NCBI GenBank assembly: GCA_020052955.1
Contig: JAGVOB010000097.1
Location: 1 to 34,102, forward strand
Source: Candidatus Omnitrophota bacterium
Lineage (GTDB): Bacteria; Omnitrophota; Gorgyraeia; VGKN01
DNA: 34,102 nt
Direction: 5' to 3'
Positions 1 to 8,892 of the stretch are shown here, piece by piece. The notes beneath the pieces were generated by a model. That model was given only the letters and a program-made list of their open reading frames with translations. It was not told the origin of the DNA and did no database searches. The translations under genes were made by a program, and so were the position numbers. Position 1 is the first letter of the stretch, and each line of letters starts with the position of its first letter.

Positions 1-2254
1 GCACGTCTATGGTATTGGCACCGAATTTTATAGCGTTACTAAATTCAGAGATTGACGATTTGTATTCGCCTTTATCGCGGTAGACCCTTCCCAGTTCTAA
101 ATAGACATCGGGGTTAACAGAACCGGATTCTATCGCCATTTTGAGTTCGGATATAGCTGAGTTATATTTTTTCTGTTTTCTATGCAGCTTTGCCATCTCT
201 AGGATAACAGTTTCCTCGTTTGGATAGCGAATCAAAAGAAAATTTAACTCTTTTAGGGCAAAATCGGTATTACCTTTACAGATATAACGCTTGACTATCG
301 CCAAACTTGTGGATAGGTCGTCAAAGTCATGTACCTTGGCATTTTTAAGCTCTTCTATGCCAAAATCATATTCCTTTTTTTTGGGATAAGCCATTGCCAA
401 GTCATATTTCTTTGAACATCCGCGAACTTCTGCAATTTTCATTTTAACAAGCTCGTTTTCTGGATAACGTTTTAACATTAAATTTAATTTTTTCAAGGCC
501 AAACCAAAATCACCTTTTTCACAATAGCACAGGGCCATCTCTAAATTAACGCTCAAATTATCAAAACCATATTCAAGCGCCTTATTAAACTCTTCAATAG
601 CCAACTCATACTTTGTCAATATCTTATAATTTATTCCTAAATCATAATGTATCTCCCCATTTTTAGGGTCTTTTATAAGAACTTCTTTAAATGTTTCGGC
701 GGCCAAAGCATATTCCTTCTTTAACGCATAGGTCCTTCCTAGTAAAATTTTAGCCTCAATGTGGTCTGGATTATGAATTAAGAAATTTTTTAGTTTTTCT
801 AGAACAATAAGATATTCTTCCTGTGCATAGGATGTTTTAATCCAATCAAAATTAAGTTCCTTCTTTATAGGAAAATGGAAGCAAAAATCACTATAATTCT
901 TCGCCAAAACCTTCTTACGATAAAACTGCATCTTATCAGAATTCCAAATCTCTTCTAAAGATGAATTATTTATATTTCCTACGACTTCTTGGCATTCACA
1001 AGAAGGCCTTATACCGCCTGTCCTATCTATGAATAAGTGCTGCCATGGTAAGTAGCAATACTTATTCTTTCTTAATTCAGGGCATTTATAAATTTCTAAA
1101 TCAGGATTTTCTCCTTCTCTCTTCGCTGAAATATCTGCATTAACCACAGTTTGGTTTCCAGTATCTTTTGAAATCTTCATCAAAAGTTCTATCTCATGCT
1201 CCTTTGCTTTCTTTTCAACCACTTCTATTGCCTTATTAATATACTTACTAAATTTCATACCTTCATGAATGAAAACATTCTGCGGATCAATAGTTCCATC
1301 TATAGGATATATTTGAAGAAAATCAAAATTATACCGCTTAGCAAAATCTACCGTGTCTTCTAATTCATGGTGGTTAGATTTCATAACAATAAAACTCATC
1401 GTTGTAGTCATTCTACCGCTGAAATTCTCATTCGAATTATTTCCTTTGATTACCTTGTAATTATTAACTAGTCCAATGCTTCTAATTAAATCTTCAAACC
1501 TCGCTCCTCTTCTAATTTTTTCATAAGTATCTTTAGTAACCCCATCTATAGCAAAAGAAATATTGATATTTTTTCCGGCTAGCATTTTTGCCCATTTCTC
1601 ATCAATCAAAAGTCCATTTGTGTTTATATTCTGACTTAAATGTGGATAGGTAGCGGCTTTTTTAAAAAGTTTAGCAAAATATTCTGAGAGAAATACCTCT
1701 CCTCCTTGCCAGTATAATTGTTCTAAATATGGAAGATATTCTTTAATCTCTTCAACAATATTTTTAGGAAGGTCCCAGGATTCTTTCCAGACTTCACACA
1801 TTACACATCTCAAGTTACATTTGGTAGTTAAAGTAACCCAAAGGCCTGTAGGTTTGGATTTGAGGATTGTTTTTCCTTGGGTAATCTCTATCTCATTAAG
1901 AATTTTATTACTAAAGAAAATCTCGTCTCTGGTTGGCATAACTTTATAGGCTTGTTTAAATGCTTCAATGGATTGTTCAAATTCTCCCTTTTTTCGATAT
2001 GCTCTGCCCAATTCAAGATAGATATCAACATCATTTGTACCAAGAAAAATCGCTTGCCTTAATTGGTTTATGGCTGAACTAAAATCACCTTTATTTAAAT
2101 ATGCAAAACCTAGGTCTTTATAGACGTCTTTACCATCATAACCTTTTTTAATCGCCTCTTTAAATTCTTCTATTGCCATGTTATATTTTTTTTGTTCTAA
2201 AAAAACTTTGCCTTTTTCTAGATGTTCATTGGAAATAACATTATCAGTAGGCAA
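1..2254 (-). CDS. TPR - radical SAM/SPASM - TPR protein (family A), 3' end beyond the window
   Basis: The frame is open from a TTG start at 2254 to the left edge (751 codons), so the C-terminus is missing. I chose TTG because an in-frame stop lies two codons upstream and an AAAGGA site sits 7 bases before it. Residues 10-110 are about three TPR repeats. The family A linker (LNEIEITQ...LKSKP) follows, then the rSAM cluster C146/C150/C153, WQGGEVF, SIDGVT and MKSNHHELE, and a SPASM region with CYLPW and RPSCEC near residues 400-445. The usual closing Cys pair (CNPxC) is replaced by CFHFP, so one or more auxiliary-cluster ligands are lost. From about residue 465 at least seven further TPR repeats run to the edge; the other family A members have TPRs only at the N-terminus. 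The product is probably a cytoplasmic Fe-S enzyme that works on or with a bound protein partner. Its substrate is unknown. Confidence 0.88.
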   Translation of the reverse strand, partial: MPTDNVISNEHLEKGKVFLEQKKYNMAIEEFKEAIKKGYDGKDVYKDLGFAYLNKGDFSSAINQLRQAIFLGTNDVDIYLELGRAYRKKGEFEQSIEAFKQAYKVMPTRDEIFFSNKILNEIEITQGKTILKSKPTGLWVTLTTKCNLRCVMCEVWKESWDLPKNIVEEIKEYLPYLEQLYWQGGEVFLSEYFAKLFKKAATYPHLSQNINTNGLLIDEKWAKMLAGKNINISFAIDGVTKDTYEKIRRGARFEDLIRSIGLVNNYKVIKGNNSNENFSGRMTTTMSFIVMKSNHHELEDTVDFAKRYNFDFLQIYPIDGTIDPQNVFIHEGMKFSKYINKAIEVVEKKAKEHEIELLMKISKDTGNQTVVNADISAKREGENPDLEIYKCPELRKNKYCYLPWQHLFIDRTGGIRPSCECQEVVGNINNSSLEEIWNSDKMQFYRKKVLAKNYSDFCFHFPIKKELNFDWIKTSYAQEEYLIVLEKLKNFLIHNPDHIEAKILLGRTYALKKEYALAAETFKEVLIKDPKNGEIHYDLGINYKILTKYELAIEEFNKALEYGFDNLSVNLEMALCYCEKGDFGLALKKLNLMLKRYPENELVKMKIAEVRGCSKKYDLAMAYPKKKEYDFGIEELKNAKVHDFDDLSTSLAIVKRYICKGNTDFALKELNFLLIRYPNEETVILEMAKLHRKQKKYNSAISELKMAIESGSVNPDVYLELGRVYRDKGEYKSSISEFSNAIKFGANTIDV

Positions 2255-2260
2255 TTCCTA

Positions 2261-2267
2261 ATCCTTT
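2261..2267 (-). promoter_or_regulatory. Ribosome binding site for the TTG start at 2254
   Basis: AAAGGA on the minus strand lies 7 bases before TTG. It decides the start, because there is no ATG in frame before the first TPR helix and a TAG lies two codons further upstream. A second purine run (TAGGAA) lies next to the start codon. Confidence 0.6.
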
Positions 2268-2354
2268 CTCTTTGTAGCCCTATGTAAGAGATAAACTTTG
2301 TATATTTTAAAATGAAATAAGTTTCTAAAGAATTTTGGCTTAAAAATACTCTGC

Positions 2355-3510
2355 TTATATTTTCAAAGATACATCTCGAACATCAGAAGGAATTAATCCA
2401 GAAAAGCAATTAGGGTTACATAAATCAAGTAAATCGTTATTCACAATCTTCTTTCGAAAAAACTGCATCTTTTCTCCATTCCAAATCTCAGTCAAACCTT
2501 CCTCAAGAACATTTCCAATCTTTTTTGATTCCTTAGAGCAATCCCCTTGGATACAATGACAGTGAGGATAAACATCCCCTCCCCACTCAATAACCATCTG
2601 TTGCCATGGTGCACAACAAGCTAGTGTGTTCTTTTTCTGATCTTCAACTTTCTTAGTATCTATTTCCCTACGAGGACTGTCTTGATTTGAACAACAAACT
2701 GCAGAAAGCCATTCTATTAGCTTAATACCAAACTCGTTAGCTTCTTTTTTCATTTCCTGTATAACACAACTACTATATTGCAATATTGCATTATCAGCAT
2801 TAAAGAAAATATTCTCTTTGTTATCAAAATTACCATTGACGGGCTGTAAAAGGACTCGCTCGAGTTTATATCTTTTGGCAAATTTTATAACCTTTTCTAA
2901 CTCCTGATAGTTAGACCTCATTATTACTACTTGCATTCCGGTAGTAGATAAATCAGAATAATTATTTCTCTTATACTTTTCCTTAATATGCATTTAAGGT
3001 TTCTATGCTTCTAATTAAATCTTCAAATCTTGCTCCTCTTCTAATGTGTTCATAGGTTTTCTTGGTAACGCCATCTATGGAGAAGATGATGTCAGCATTG
3101 CACCTGGCTAACTTTTCAGCCCATTTTTTATCAATAAGAAGCCCATTGGTTACTATAGTCTGTTTTAAATTTGGGTAAAATGCTGCTTTCTCGAATAGTT
3201 CCCCGAAATAATCTAATAGAAAAACTTCGCCACCTTGCCAACTTATACGCTTCAGAAATGGGAAAAGGCGTATAATTTCTGTAATTATATTTTGAGATAC
3301 ATCCCAAGTGTTTTCCGCGACTCTGCACATTATACACCTAAGGTTACACTTGCTAGAAAGAGTAACTCCAAGATACATTGGCTTAGATTCAAGAATTATA
3401 TTCTTCTGAGAAATTTCAAGCTCATTTAGCATTTTATTTCTAAAGAATATTGCATCTTTATCTGAGCTTTTTCCAATTACTTTCCTAGATTCCCCCAAGC
3501 GAGAGTTCAT
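2355..3510 (-). pseudogene. Radical SAM/SPASM protein (family A) split by a frameshift near 2985
   Basis: Two overlapping frames together make one ordinary family A enzyme of about 385 residues. The first (3510-2983, 175 residues) has the LNELEISQ linker, cluster C55/C59/C62, WQGGEVF and SIDGVT, and ends at TLNAY-stop. The second (2993-2355, 212 residues) resumes with MRSNYQELEKV and continues to the SPASM motifs CCAPWQ, YPHCHC and LCNPNC. The break lies where the other copies have a variable loop. One extra T in TATTAAGG would explain it, since removing it reads ...LNAY-KEKYK... without interruption. ATG at 3510 has an AGGT site. Either the gene is dead, or there is a sequencing or assembly error, or the ATG at 2993, which overlaps the stop, restarts translation to give a split enzyme. 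It has no TPR repeats. Nothing resembles the prfB type of programmed shift. Confidence 0.8.
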
Positions 3511-3599
3511 ATTTACCTACTTTGCATTCTATCTGGACTAATCTAACTACATCTGTACGTTAGTTTTCAAGTTATATAATTAATTTAGTTAATATAACA

Positions 3600-4658
3600 T
3601 TAGTTTAAACCGCGTAATTCCTTTGATATAATACCTTTGATACAATTTGGATTACATAAATCTTCATAATCGCTGGCTACAATCTTCTTGCGATACATCT
3701 GCATTTTTTCATTATTCCAGATTTCATTTAGGCTTTCACCTAACACATTACCAACCATTTCTCTGCAATGACATGCGGGACATACATTACCAGCGGGGTT
3801 AATAACAAGTCTCTTCCATGGCATGTGGCAAAGTAGGCGATTGCCGGACAGTTTCTTTCCGTTTTTCTCTCCAATTTCATTATCCTCGTTATAATTACCA
3901 GAAAAGGGTAAGGAATTTAATAGATTCAACCCATATTCTTTTGCCTTTGCCTCTGCATGTTCAATGTGTTCTTTAATATAACTGAGGGCCGCAGAATCCT
4001 TGTGATAAAAAATATTCTCTTTGCTATCGGTATTCCCCCAAATAGGCATTAAATGAAGTGCATCGAAATGATATTCTTTGGCAAAATCAATAAATTTCTC
4101 CAGCTGAAGATAGTTGGAATCCATTATGACTGTATGCATCCTAAAAGACATGCCACTGGTTAAATCAAGCCGTTTTCTCAGGGTATTTATCAACTTAACA
4201 TTATTTATCAGTTTTTTAAATTCGGCTCCTTTTCTTATAGATTCATAAAGCTCCGTTGTTACTGCATCAATAGAAAAAGTTAGTTCCGCATTATTCCTGA
4301 CAAGTTTCTCCGCCAGTCTTTCGGTAAGCGGCAATCCATTTGTAATTATCGATTGGTGCAGACTTGGAAACTTATTCGCTTTTTCCACTAAATCCTCAAA
4401 ATAATTTAACAAGAGGACTTCGCCTCCCTGCCAAATTATTTCTTCGAGATATGGAAAAAGCTGAATAATTTCTTTAAGGATATTCTTCGGTATATCCCAC
4501 GGAATCGATTTTTCTTCGCACATTATACAAAAGATATTGCATCGTGTTGTCAGCGTAACGACGAGACTGGTTACCCGTGACTCTAACATTATATTTTTCT
4601 GCCGTATCTCTGTTTTATTTAATATTTTATTCTGAGAAAAAAGCTCTTTTCCCTGCAT
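3600..4658 (-). CDS. Radical SAM/SPASM protein without TPR (family A)
   Basis: This 352-residue protein consists only of the catalytic parts. The short linker (LNKTEIRQ...LESR) is followed by cluster C40/C44/C47 (CNIFCIMC), then IPWDIP, WQGGEVL, SIDAVT, MDSNYLQLEKF and DSKENIFY. The SPASM region has CHMPWKR, CPACHC, a GNVLGES turn, EIWNNEKMQ and LCNPNC. These are the expected ligands for one catalytic and at least one auxiliary Fe-S cluster. The start lies 4 bases after the stop of the TPR-bearing gene upstream, with no clear Shine-Dalgarno site, so translation is probably coupled. Compact enzymes of this design include peptide-maturing SPASM enzymes and sugar or cofactor dehydrogenases. The sequence does not say which applies here. 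Confidence 0.9.
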   Translation of the reverse strand: MQGKELFSQNKILNKTEIRQKNIMLESRVTSLVVTLTTRCNIFCIMCEEKSIPWDIPKNILKEIIQLFPYLEEIIWQGGEVLLLNYFEDLVEKANKFPSLHQSIITNGLPLTERLAEKLVRNNAELTFSIDAVTTELYESIRKGAEFKKLINNVKLINTLRKRLDLTSGMSFRMHTVIMDSNYLQLEKFIDFAKEYHFDALHLMPIWGNTDSKENIFYHKDSAALSYIKEHIEHAEAKAKEYGLNLLNSLPFSGNYNEDNEIGEKNGKKLSGNRLLCHMPWKRLVINPAGNVCPACHCREMVGNVLGESLNEIWNNEKMQMYRKKIVASDYEDLCNPNCIKGIISKELRGLN

Positions 4659-4662
4659 ATTT

Positions 4663-6198
4663 TTATAAAAATTTTAAATACCTCTCCGACACCCAACCTT
4701 CTATACATTCAGAATTACAAATTTCACTGCAATGATTATTAACAATTTTTTTACGATAGTCTTGCATTTTATTATTATTCCAGACCTCCTCTAATGAATC
4801 CTCGACTGCATGGCCAATACTTTCCTGTGGTTTACACACGCAATCCGGCCGTATAGTGCCATCATAATCAATATATAATTGAATCCACGGCAAATGGCAC
4901 ATCATCTTACTTTCGGTTTGCACCATATCTTTATTAAAACCGAGATTTTCGGCATACGGTCCTTTTTTTTCAATAGGAATCGGCAGGCGATTCTCTAAAA
5001 GAATGCCATACCTTTCTGCTTTTTCCTTTATCTTTGGAAGGACTCCCGCTATATATTCAAATGCCCGTTTATCGTTAAGATAAAAGATGTTCTCGGGGTT
5101 ATCATGATTGCCTCCTATCGGCAGCAAAGCAAGCAGTCTAAAGCCATACTCCTTGGCAAAATCTATAAAATCCTCTAATTGATGATAATTTGACCTCATA
5201 ATCACCGCATGAAGATTGGTATTAATTAAAGTGGGTTGCATATTTTTTAACTCATTAAATCTTTTCAAATTTTTTATTAAAATTTTAAATTGGGCTCCTT
5301 TTCTAATTCTTTCGTATATATCCGCAGTTACTCCGTCAATAGAAAACGCAAGGTCGACATTGCTCTTAATTAATTTATCTGCCCACTGTTCATTTATCAA
5401 TAAACCATTTGTTGTAATAACCTGTTTTAAATTAGCAAATTTGCCTGCGAGAGCCATTAAATCGCTGAAATAATCCAGTACAAATACCTCTCCTCCCTGC
5501 CATACTACCCGCTCAAGATAGGGAAAATAAGATATAATTTCCTTGACCATTTTCTCTGGAATTTCCCACCTTAGCCTTATTTCTTCGCACATAGTACATC
5601 TTAAATTACACTTTGTTGAGAGAGTAACTATTAAATTTCTTAATTTCGAATTTAAAATAAGTTTTTTTTGCGCTATCTCAAGTTCGCTTAATAGCTTATT
5701 TTGAGAGAATATATCATCCTTAGAAATAAGACTATATACTTTTTCTATTTCGTCGCTTGCCTTGGCATAATGACCGGTAAAATTATAATCCCTGATTTTT
5801 CTTATATACTCCGGATAGATATCGGCTAATTCTTTATTTACTTCATCCTTATAAGATGTGTCCTCAAGAATATGTTTAAGTTCCCACAATGCCAGGTCAG
5901 CTTTTTTTAAAATTTTATATACCTTTGCCAGCAAAAGATGATGATGCTTGGGTATAGAGCCGTGATATAAACATCCGGCTGTTTTTAACATATTTAAAGC
6001 TTCCTCGTAATTATCTTGAATATAATACAGTTTCCCGAGCTCAAAATAAGCTTCTCCATTATTTTGGTCGGTCGAAATAACCTTTTTGAATTTTTCTATT
6101 GCCAAATCATATTGTTTATTATAAGCATATTCTTTCCCGGCTGCCATTAAAGCAGCTTCATTAAAAACGGATTTATCGGACTTGTAACTATTGTTCAT
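4663..6198 (-). CDS. TPR - radical SAM/SPASM protein (family A)
   Basis: This is a 511-residue protein. Residues 15-160 hold about four TPR-like repeats (YDLAIEKFKKVI, NYEEALNMLKTA, ADLALWELKHIL). The linker (LLSELEIAQ...LNSK) leads to cluster C197/C201/C204, LRWEIP, WQGGEVF, SIDGVT, MRSNYHQLEDF and DNPENIFY. The SPASM part has CHLPWIQ, RPDCVC, EVWNNNKMQ and ICNSEC. Its ATG overlaps the stop of the gene upstream as ATGA, a sign of translational coupling. The TPR solenoid should bind a protein or carrier, while the rSAM core generates the 5'-deoxyadenosyl radical. The substrate is unknown. Confidence 0.92.
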   Translation of the reverse strand: MNNSYKSDKSVFNEAALMAAGKEYAYNKQYDLAIEKFKKVISTDQNNGEAYFELGKLYYIQDNYEEALNMLKTAGCLYHGSIPKHHHLLLAKVYKILKKADLALWELKHILEDTSYKDEVNKELADIYPEYIRKIRDYNFTGHYAKASDEIEKVYSLISKDDIFSQNKLLSELEIAQKKLILNSKLRNLIVTLSTKCNLRCTMCEEIRLRWEIPEKMVKEIISYFPYLERVVWQGGEVFVLDYFSDLMALAGKFANLKQVITTNGLLINEQWADKLIKSNVDLAFSIDGVTADIYERIRKGAQFKILIKNLKRFNELKNMQPTLINTNLHAVIMRSNYHQLEDFIDFAKEYGFRLLALLPIGGNHDNPENIFYLNDKRAFEYIAGVLPKIKEKAERYGILLENRLPIPIEKKGPYAENLGFNKDMVQTESKMMCHLPWIQLYIDYDGTIRPDCVCKPQESIGHAVEDSLEEVWNNNKMQDYRKKIVNNHCSEICNSECIEGWVSERYLKFL

Positions 6199-7295
6199 AG
6201 TTTTAAAGGAACTTCTCTTGCGTCGGCAGAAATTAAACCTTTAATACAATCGGGGTTGCAGAGATTAGAAAAATCATTACCCGAGATTTTTTTTCTAAAA
6301 AGGCGCATTCTATCTCCATTCCAAATTTCAGCTAGGCTTTCTTTAAGAACGCTTCCTATTAACTTTAGCTCATTAGGGCCGTCCTGGATACAAAGACAAT
6401 GCGGATAGACATTCCCTCCCCATTCAATAAACATTTGTTGCCAGGGCGCATAGCATAACAGTTCCTCTCCTTTATGGAAAATATCATTCCCGATATTTAT
6501 TTCTTTTTTGGCAGAATCATTCTTTGAACTAAAGGGTATGGGGAGCAGTTCTACTAGTTTAATTTTAAAATCTTTCGCTTCTTTTCTTATCATCTGCCTG
6601 ACATTATCAAGATAATTCAGTATCCTTTCGTCATTATCGAAAAAAATATTTTCACCCTTGTCAAAATTACCTTTAACTGGCTGCAGGATAACCCTGTCAA
6701 ATTTGTATTTTTTTGCAAACCTCATAATCCCCCTTATCTCACGATAATTAGATTTCATAGTTGTAACAATCAATACCAATGTCAATGGGTTAGCGTTCTT
6801 CCCGCTTCTTATTTCGTTTAGAAGGTTAAGCGTCCTGATCAAGTCTTCGAATTTACTACCTTTTCTTATATGTTCATATGTCTCCTTCGTAATACCGTCT
6901 ATAGAAATATTTAAGGTTAGGTTGATCTTGTCGAATATATCAAGCCACTGATTATTTATAAGGTGCCCGTTTGTTGTTATCTCGTGCGATAAGTTTCTAC
7001 ATTCGCTTGCCTCTTCCAGTAGTTCTCTAAAATAATCCAACAGAAAGACTTCCCCTCCCTGCCATACAATCTCTTGCAGGTATGGAAAAAATGAGACTAT
7101 CTCACTTATCGTCTTTTGGGGTATCTGCCAAGAGATTTTTTTTACCTCGCACATAAGACAGGACAAATTACAATTTGTGGTTAATACGGCGTTAAGCCTT
7201 ATAGGTCTGGAAGAAAGGCCTGCCTTTTTATCCTGAATCTCTTTGCGGTTTAACTGTATATTCTCTTTAAAAATCTTGTCTGTATCGGTTACCAT
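6195..7295 (-). CDS. Radical SAM/SPASM protein without TPR (family A)
   Basis: This 366-residue protein has no TPR repeats. Residues 1-30 are the linker, then come cluster C42/C46/C49 (CNLSCLMC), ISWQIP, WQGGEVF, SIDGIT, MKSNYREIRG and DKGENIFF. The SPASM part has CYAPWQQ, YPHCLC, EIWNGDRMR and LCNPDC. The C-terminal half is very like the frameshifted gene at 2355-3510: both have a VILQPV or VLLQPV strand, an IEWGG turn, and an IQDGP or IQGDC stretch before the IGSVL or IGNVL turn. The two are probably a recent duplicate pair. The ATG has an AGGAA site, lies 7 bases past the upstream stop, and the gene end overlaps the next ATG by 4 bases. Confidence 0.91.
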   Translation of the reverse strand: MVTDTDKIFKENIQLNRKEIQDKKAGLSSRPIRLNAVLTTNCNLSCLMCEVKKISWQIPQKTISEIVSFFPYLQEIVWQGGEVFLLDYFRELLEEASECRNLSHEITTNGHLINNQWLDIFDKINLTLNISIDGITKETYEHIRKGSKFEDLIRTLNLLNEIRSGKNANPLTLVLIVTTMKSNYREIRGIMRFAKKYKFDRVILQPVKGNFDKGENIFFDNDERILNYLDNVRQMIRKEAKDFKIKLVELLPIPFSSKNDSAKKEINIGNDIFHKGEELLCYAPWQQMFIEWGGNVYPHCLCIQDGPNELKLIGSVLKESLAEIWNGDRMRLFRKKISGNDFSNLCNPDCIKGLISADAREVPLKL

Positions 7296-7302
7296 AACGT
7301 TC

Positions 7303-8886
7303 CTATCGGTTAAACTTTAGATATCTTTCCGGTATGTTCCCTGCGATACAATCCGGGCTACATATATCCTTATGGGAATTATCAAGCAATTTTCTTCTAT
7401 AAAATTGCATACCTTCATTATTCCAGATATCTTTTATTGAAGCCTTCTTTACATTAGCTATCCCGTCATCAGGTGGCCATACACACATACAATCGGGGTA
7501 AACATTTCCATCCCAGCTTATATAAAGACGCTGCCAAGGAGCATAACACATTATCTTTTTGCAACCGTCTTGCCCCATGCAGACATTTTTATTATTTGCA
7601 TCCAAAGCGGAAGAATTGGGAGGAACCGGAATTCTGTTATCCAAAGCAATTTTATATTCCCTCGCTTTTTCTATCAAACTACAATTTATCGCTGCCATAT
7701 AATTAAGTGCATCATCATCCCGATTATAAAATATATTTTCCTCGCTATCAAAATTTCCCTGAACAGGTCTGAAAAGTACGGAACTAAACCCATATTCTCT
7801 GGCAAATTCAATGAAATCCAACAGCTGATGATAATTAGACTTCATAATAGTAACATTAAGATGTAAATGCAAATCAGAGTTATGCTGTTTCCTCTTGGAA
7901 TTTATAACGTTAATAGTGCTTATAAGTTTTTCAAAGCTTGCCCCTTTTCTAATGTTTTCGTAGCTATCCTTGGTTACCCCGTCTACGGAGATAGCAAGAA
8001 CTACTGACGGCTGAATAACCAATTTTTCTATTAAATCCTCAGAAAGAAGCATACCATTTGTTACAATAAGTTGTTTTATATTGGGATAACGTTTGGTCTC
8101 TTCCAAAATATCGCTAAAATAGTCTACCAGAAAAACCTCTCCACCCTGCCACATGATATACTCAAGGTATGGGAAAAAAGCCATAATTTCCTCTGCGGTC
8201 TTTCTCGGCATTTCCCATTTATATCTACGTGCTTCACAGGCAGAACAAGACAAATTGCATCTATTTGTAAGCGTAATAGTAAAACTTCTAACCTTTGACG
8301 AAAGAATTGTCTTTCCCTGTGCCATCTCAAGCTCGTTCAACAATAAATTTCTAAGAAAGACATCCTCTTTTGGTACTTCCTTCAAGCTGTCCGCCACTCT
8401 TTTCTCTATAGATTCGCATCTTCCTGTGAGCCGATATAGTTGAATCAGTTTCAGCAAAGCATCCTTTCTGTATCCGATATCTAATGAAAGTTCATATTCT
8501 CCTATGGCATCGTTATATTTATTAAACATTTCATAAATCCGCCCTAATTCAAAATGGGCGTCATCACTATTTTTAGCCTTTAACTCAATGGCTTTTTTAT
8601 ATTCTTTTTCCGCTAATTCGTATTGACCTCTTAAGTTATAGATATTCCCCATTAAAGTCAGAATCGTACCGTTAAGAGGATCGAGCTTAAGAGCAATCCT
8701 GATATTCTCTAACGCTAAATCATATTGCATCTTTTCCTGGTAAACAAGACCTAGCAAAATATGGGCCTCTGCATTTTGCGGTTCAAAAGACAAAACGGTC
8801 TCCAGTTCTTTTATTGCCATATTATATTCGCGTTTTTCTTTATGGATCTTGCTAATCAATATTTTTTGATGCACAAAAGTCTGCAT
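7303..8886 (-). CDS. TPR - radical SAM/SPASM protein (family A)
   Basis: This is a 527-residue protein. Residues 10-165 hold four clear TPRs, including canonical forms such as ALKLDPLNGTILTLMGNIY and NDAIGEYELSLDIG. The linker (LLLNELEMAQ...LSSK) precedes cluster C210/C214/C217, which reads CNLSCSAC instead of the usual CNLxCxMC. Then come YKWEMP, WQGGEVF, SVDGVT, MKSNYHQLLDF and DSEENIFY. The SPASM part has CYAPWQR, YPDCMC, a longer acidic turn (WPPDDG), DIWNNEGMQ and ICSPDC. It lies 6 bases after the neighbour upstream, with a weak ribosome site. The target is unknown; the TPRs suggest that it acts within a complex or on a protein-borne substrate. Confidence 0.92.
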   Translation of the reverse strand: MQTFVHQKILISKIHKEKREYNMAIKELETVLSFEPQNAEAHILLGLVYQEKMQYDLALENIRIALKLDPLNGTILTLMGNIYNLRGQYELAEKEYKKAIELKAKNSDDAHFELGRIYEMFNKYNDAIGEYELSLDIGYRKDALLKLIQLYRLTGRCESIEKRVADSLKEVPKEDVFLRNLLLNELEMAQGKTILSSKVRSFTITLTNRCNLSCSACEARRYKWEMPRKTAEEIMAFFPYLEYIMWQGGEVFLVDYFSDILEETKRYPNIKQLIVTNGMLLSEDLIEKLVIQPSVVLAISVDGVTKDSYENIRKGASFEKLISTINVINSKRKQHNSDLHLHLNVTIMKSNYHQLLDFIEFAREYGFSSVLFRPVQGNFDSEENIFYNRDDDALNYMAAINCSLIEKAREYKIALDNRIPVPPNSSALDANNKNVCMGQDGCKKIMCYAPWQRLYISWDGNVYPDCMCVWPPDDGIANVKKASIKDIWNNEGMQFYRRKLLDNSHKDICSPDCIAGNIPERYLKFNR

Positions 8887-8892
8887 ATTATT

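Noticed and set aside
2975-3000. Programmed +1 frameshift as an explanation for the split gene
   Set aside because: There is no Shine-Dalgarno-like stimulator before the stop, no slippery codon of the prfB type, and no similar site in the nine related genes.
3571-3598. Inverted repeat GTTATAT...ATATAAC in the gap between two family A genes
   Set aside because: The arms are only 7 bases and all but one pair in each are A:T; there is no T-run after it and no second copy. It is not enough for a terminator or an operator.
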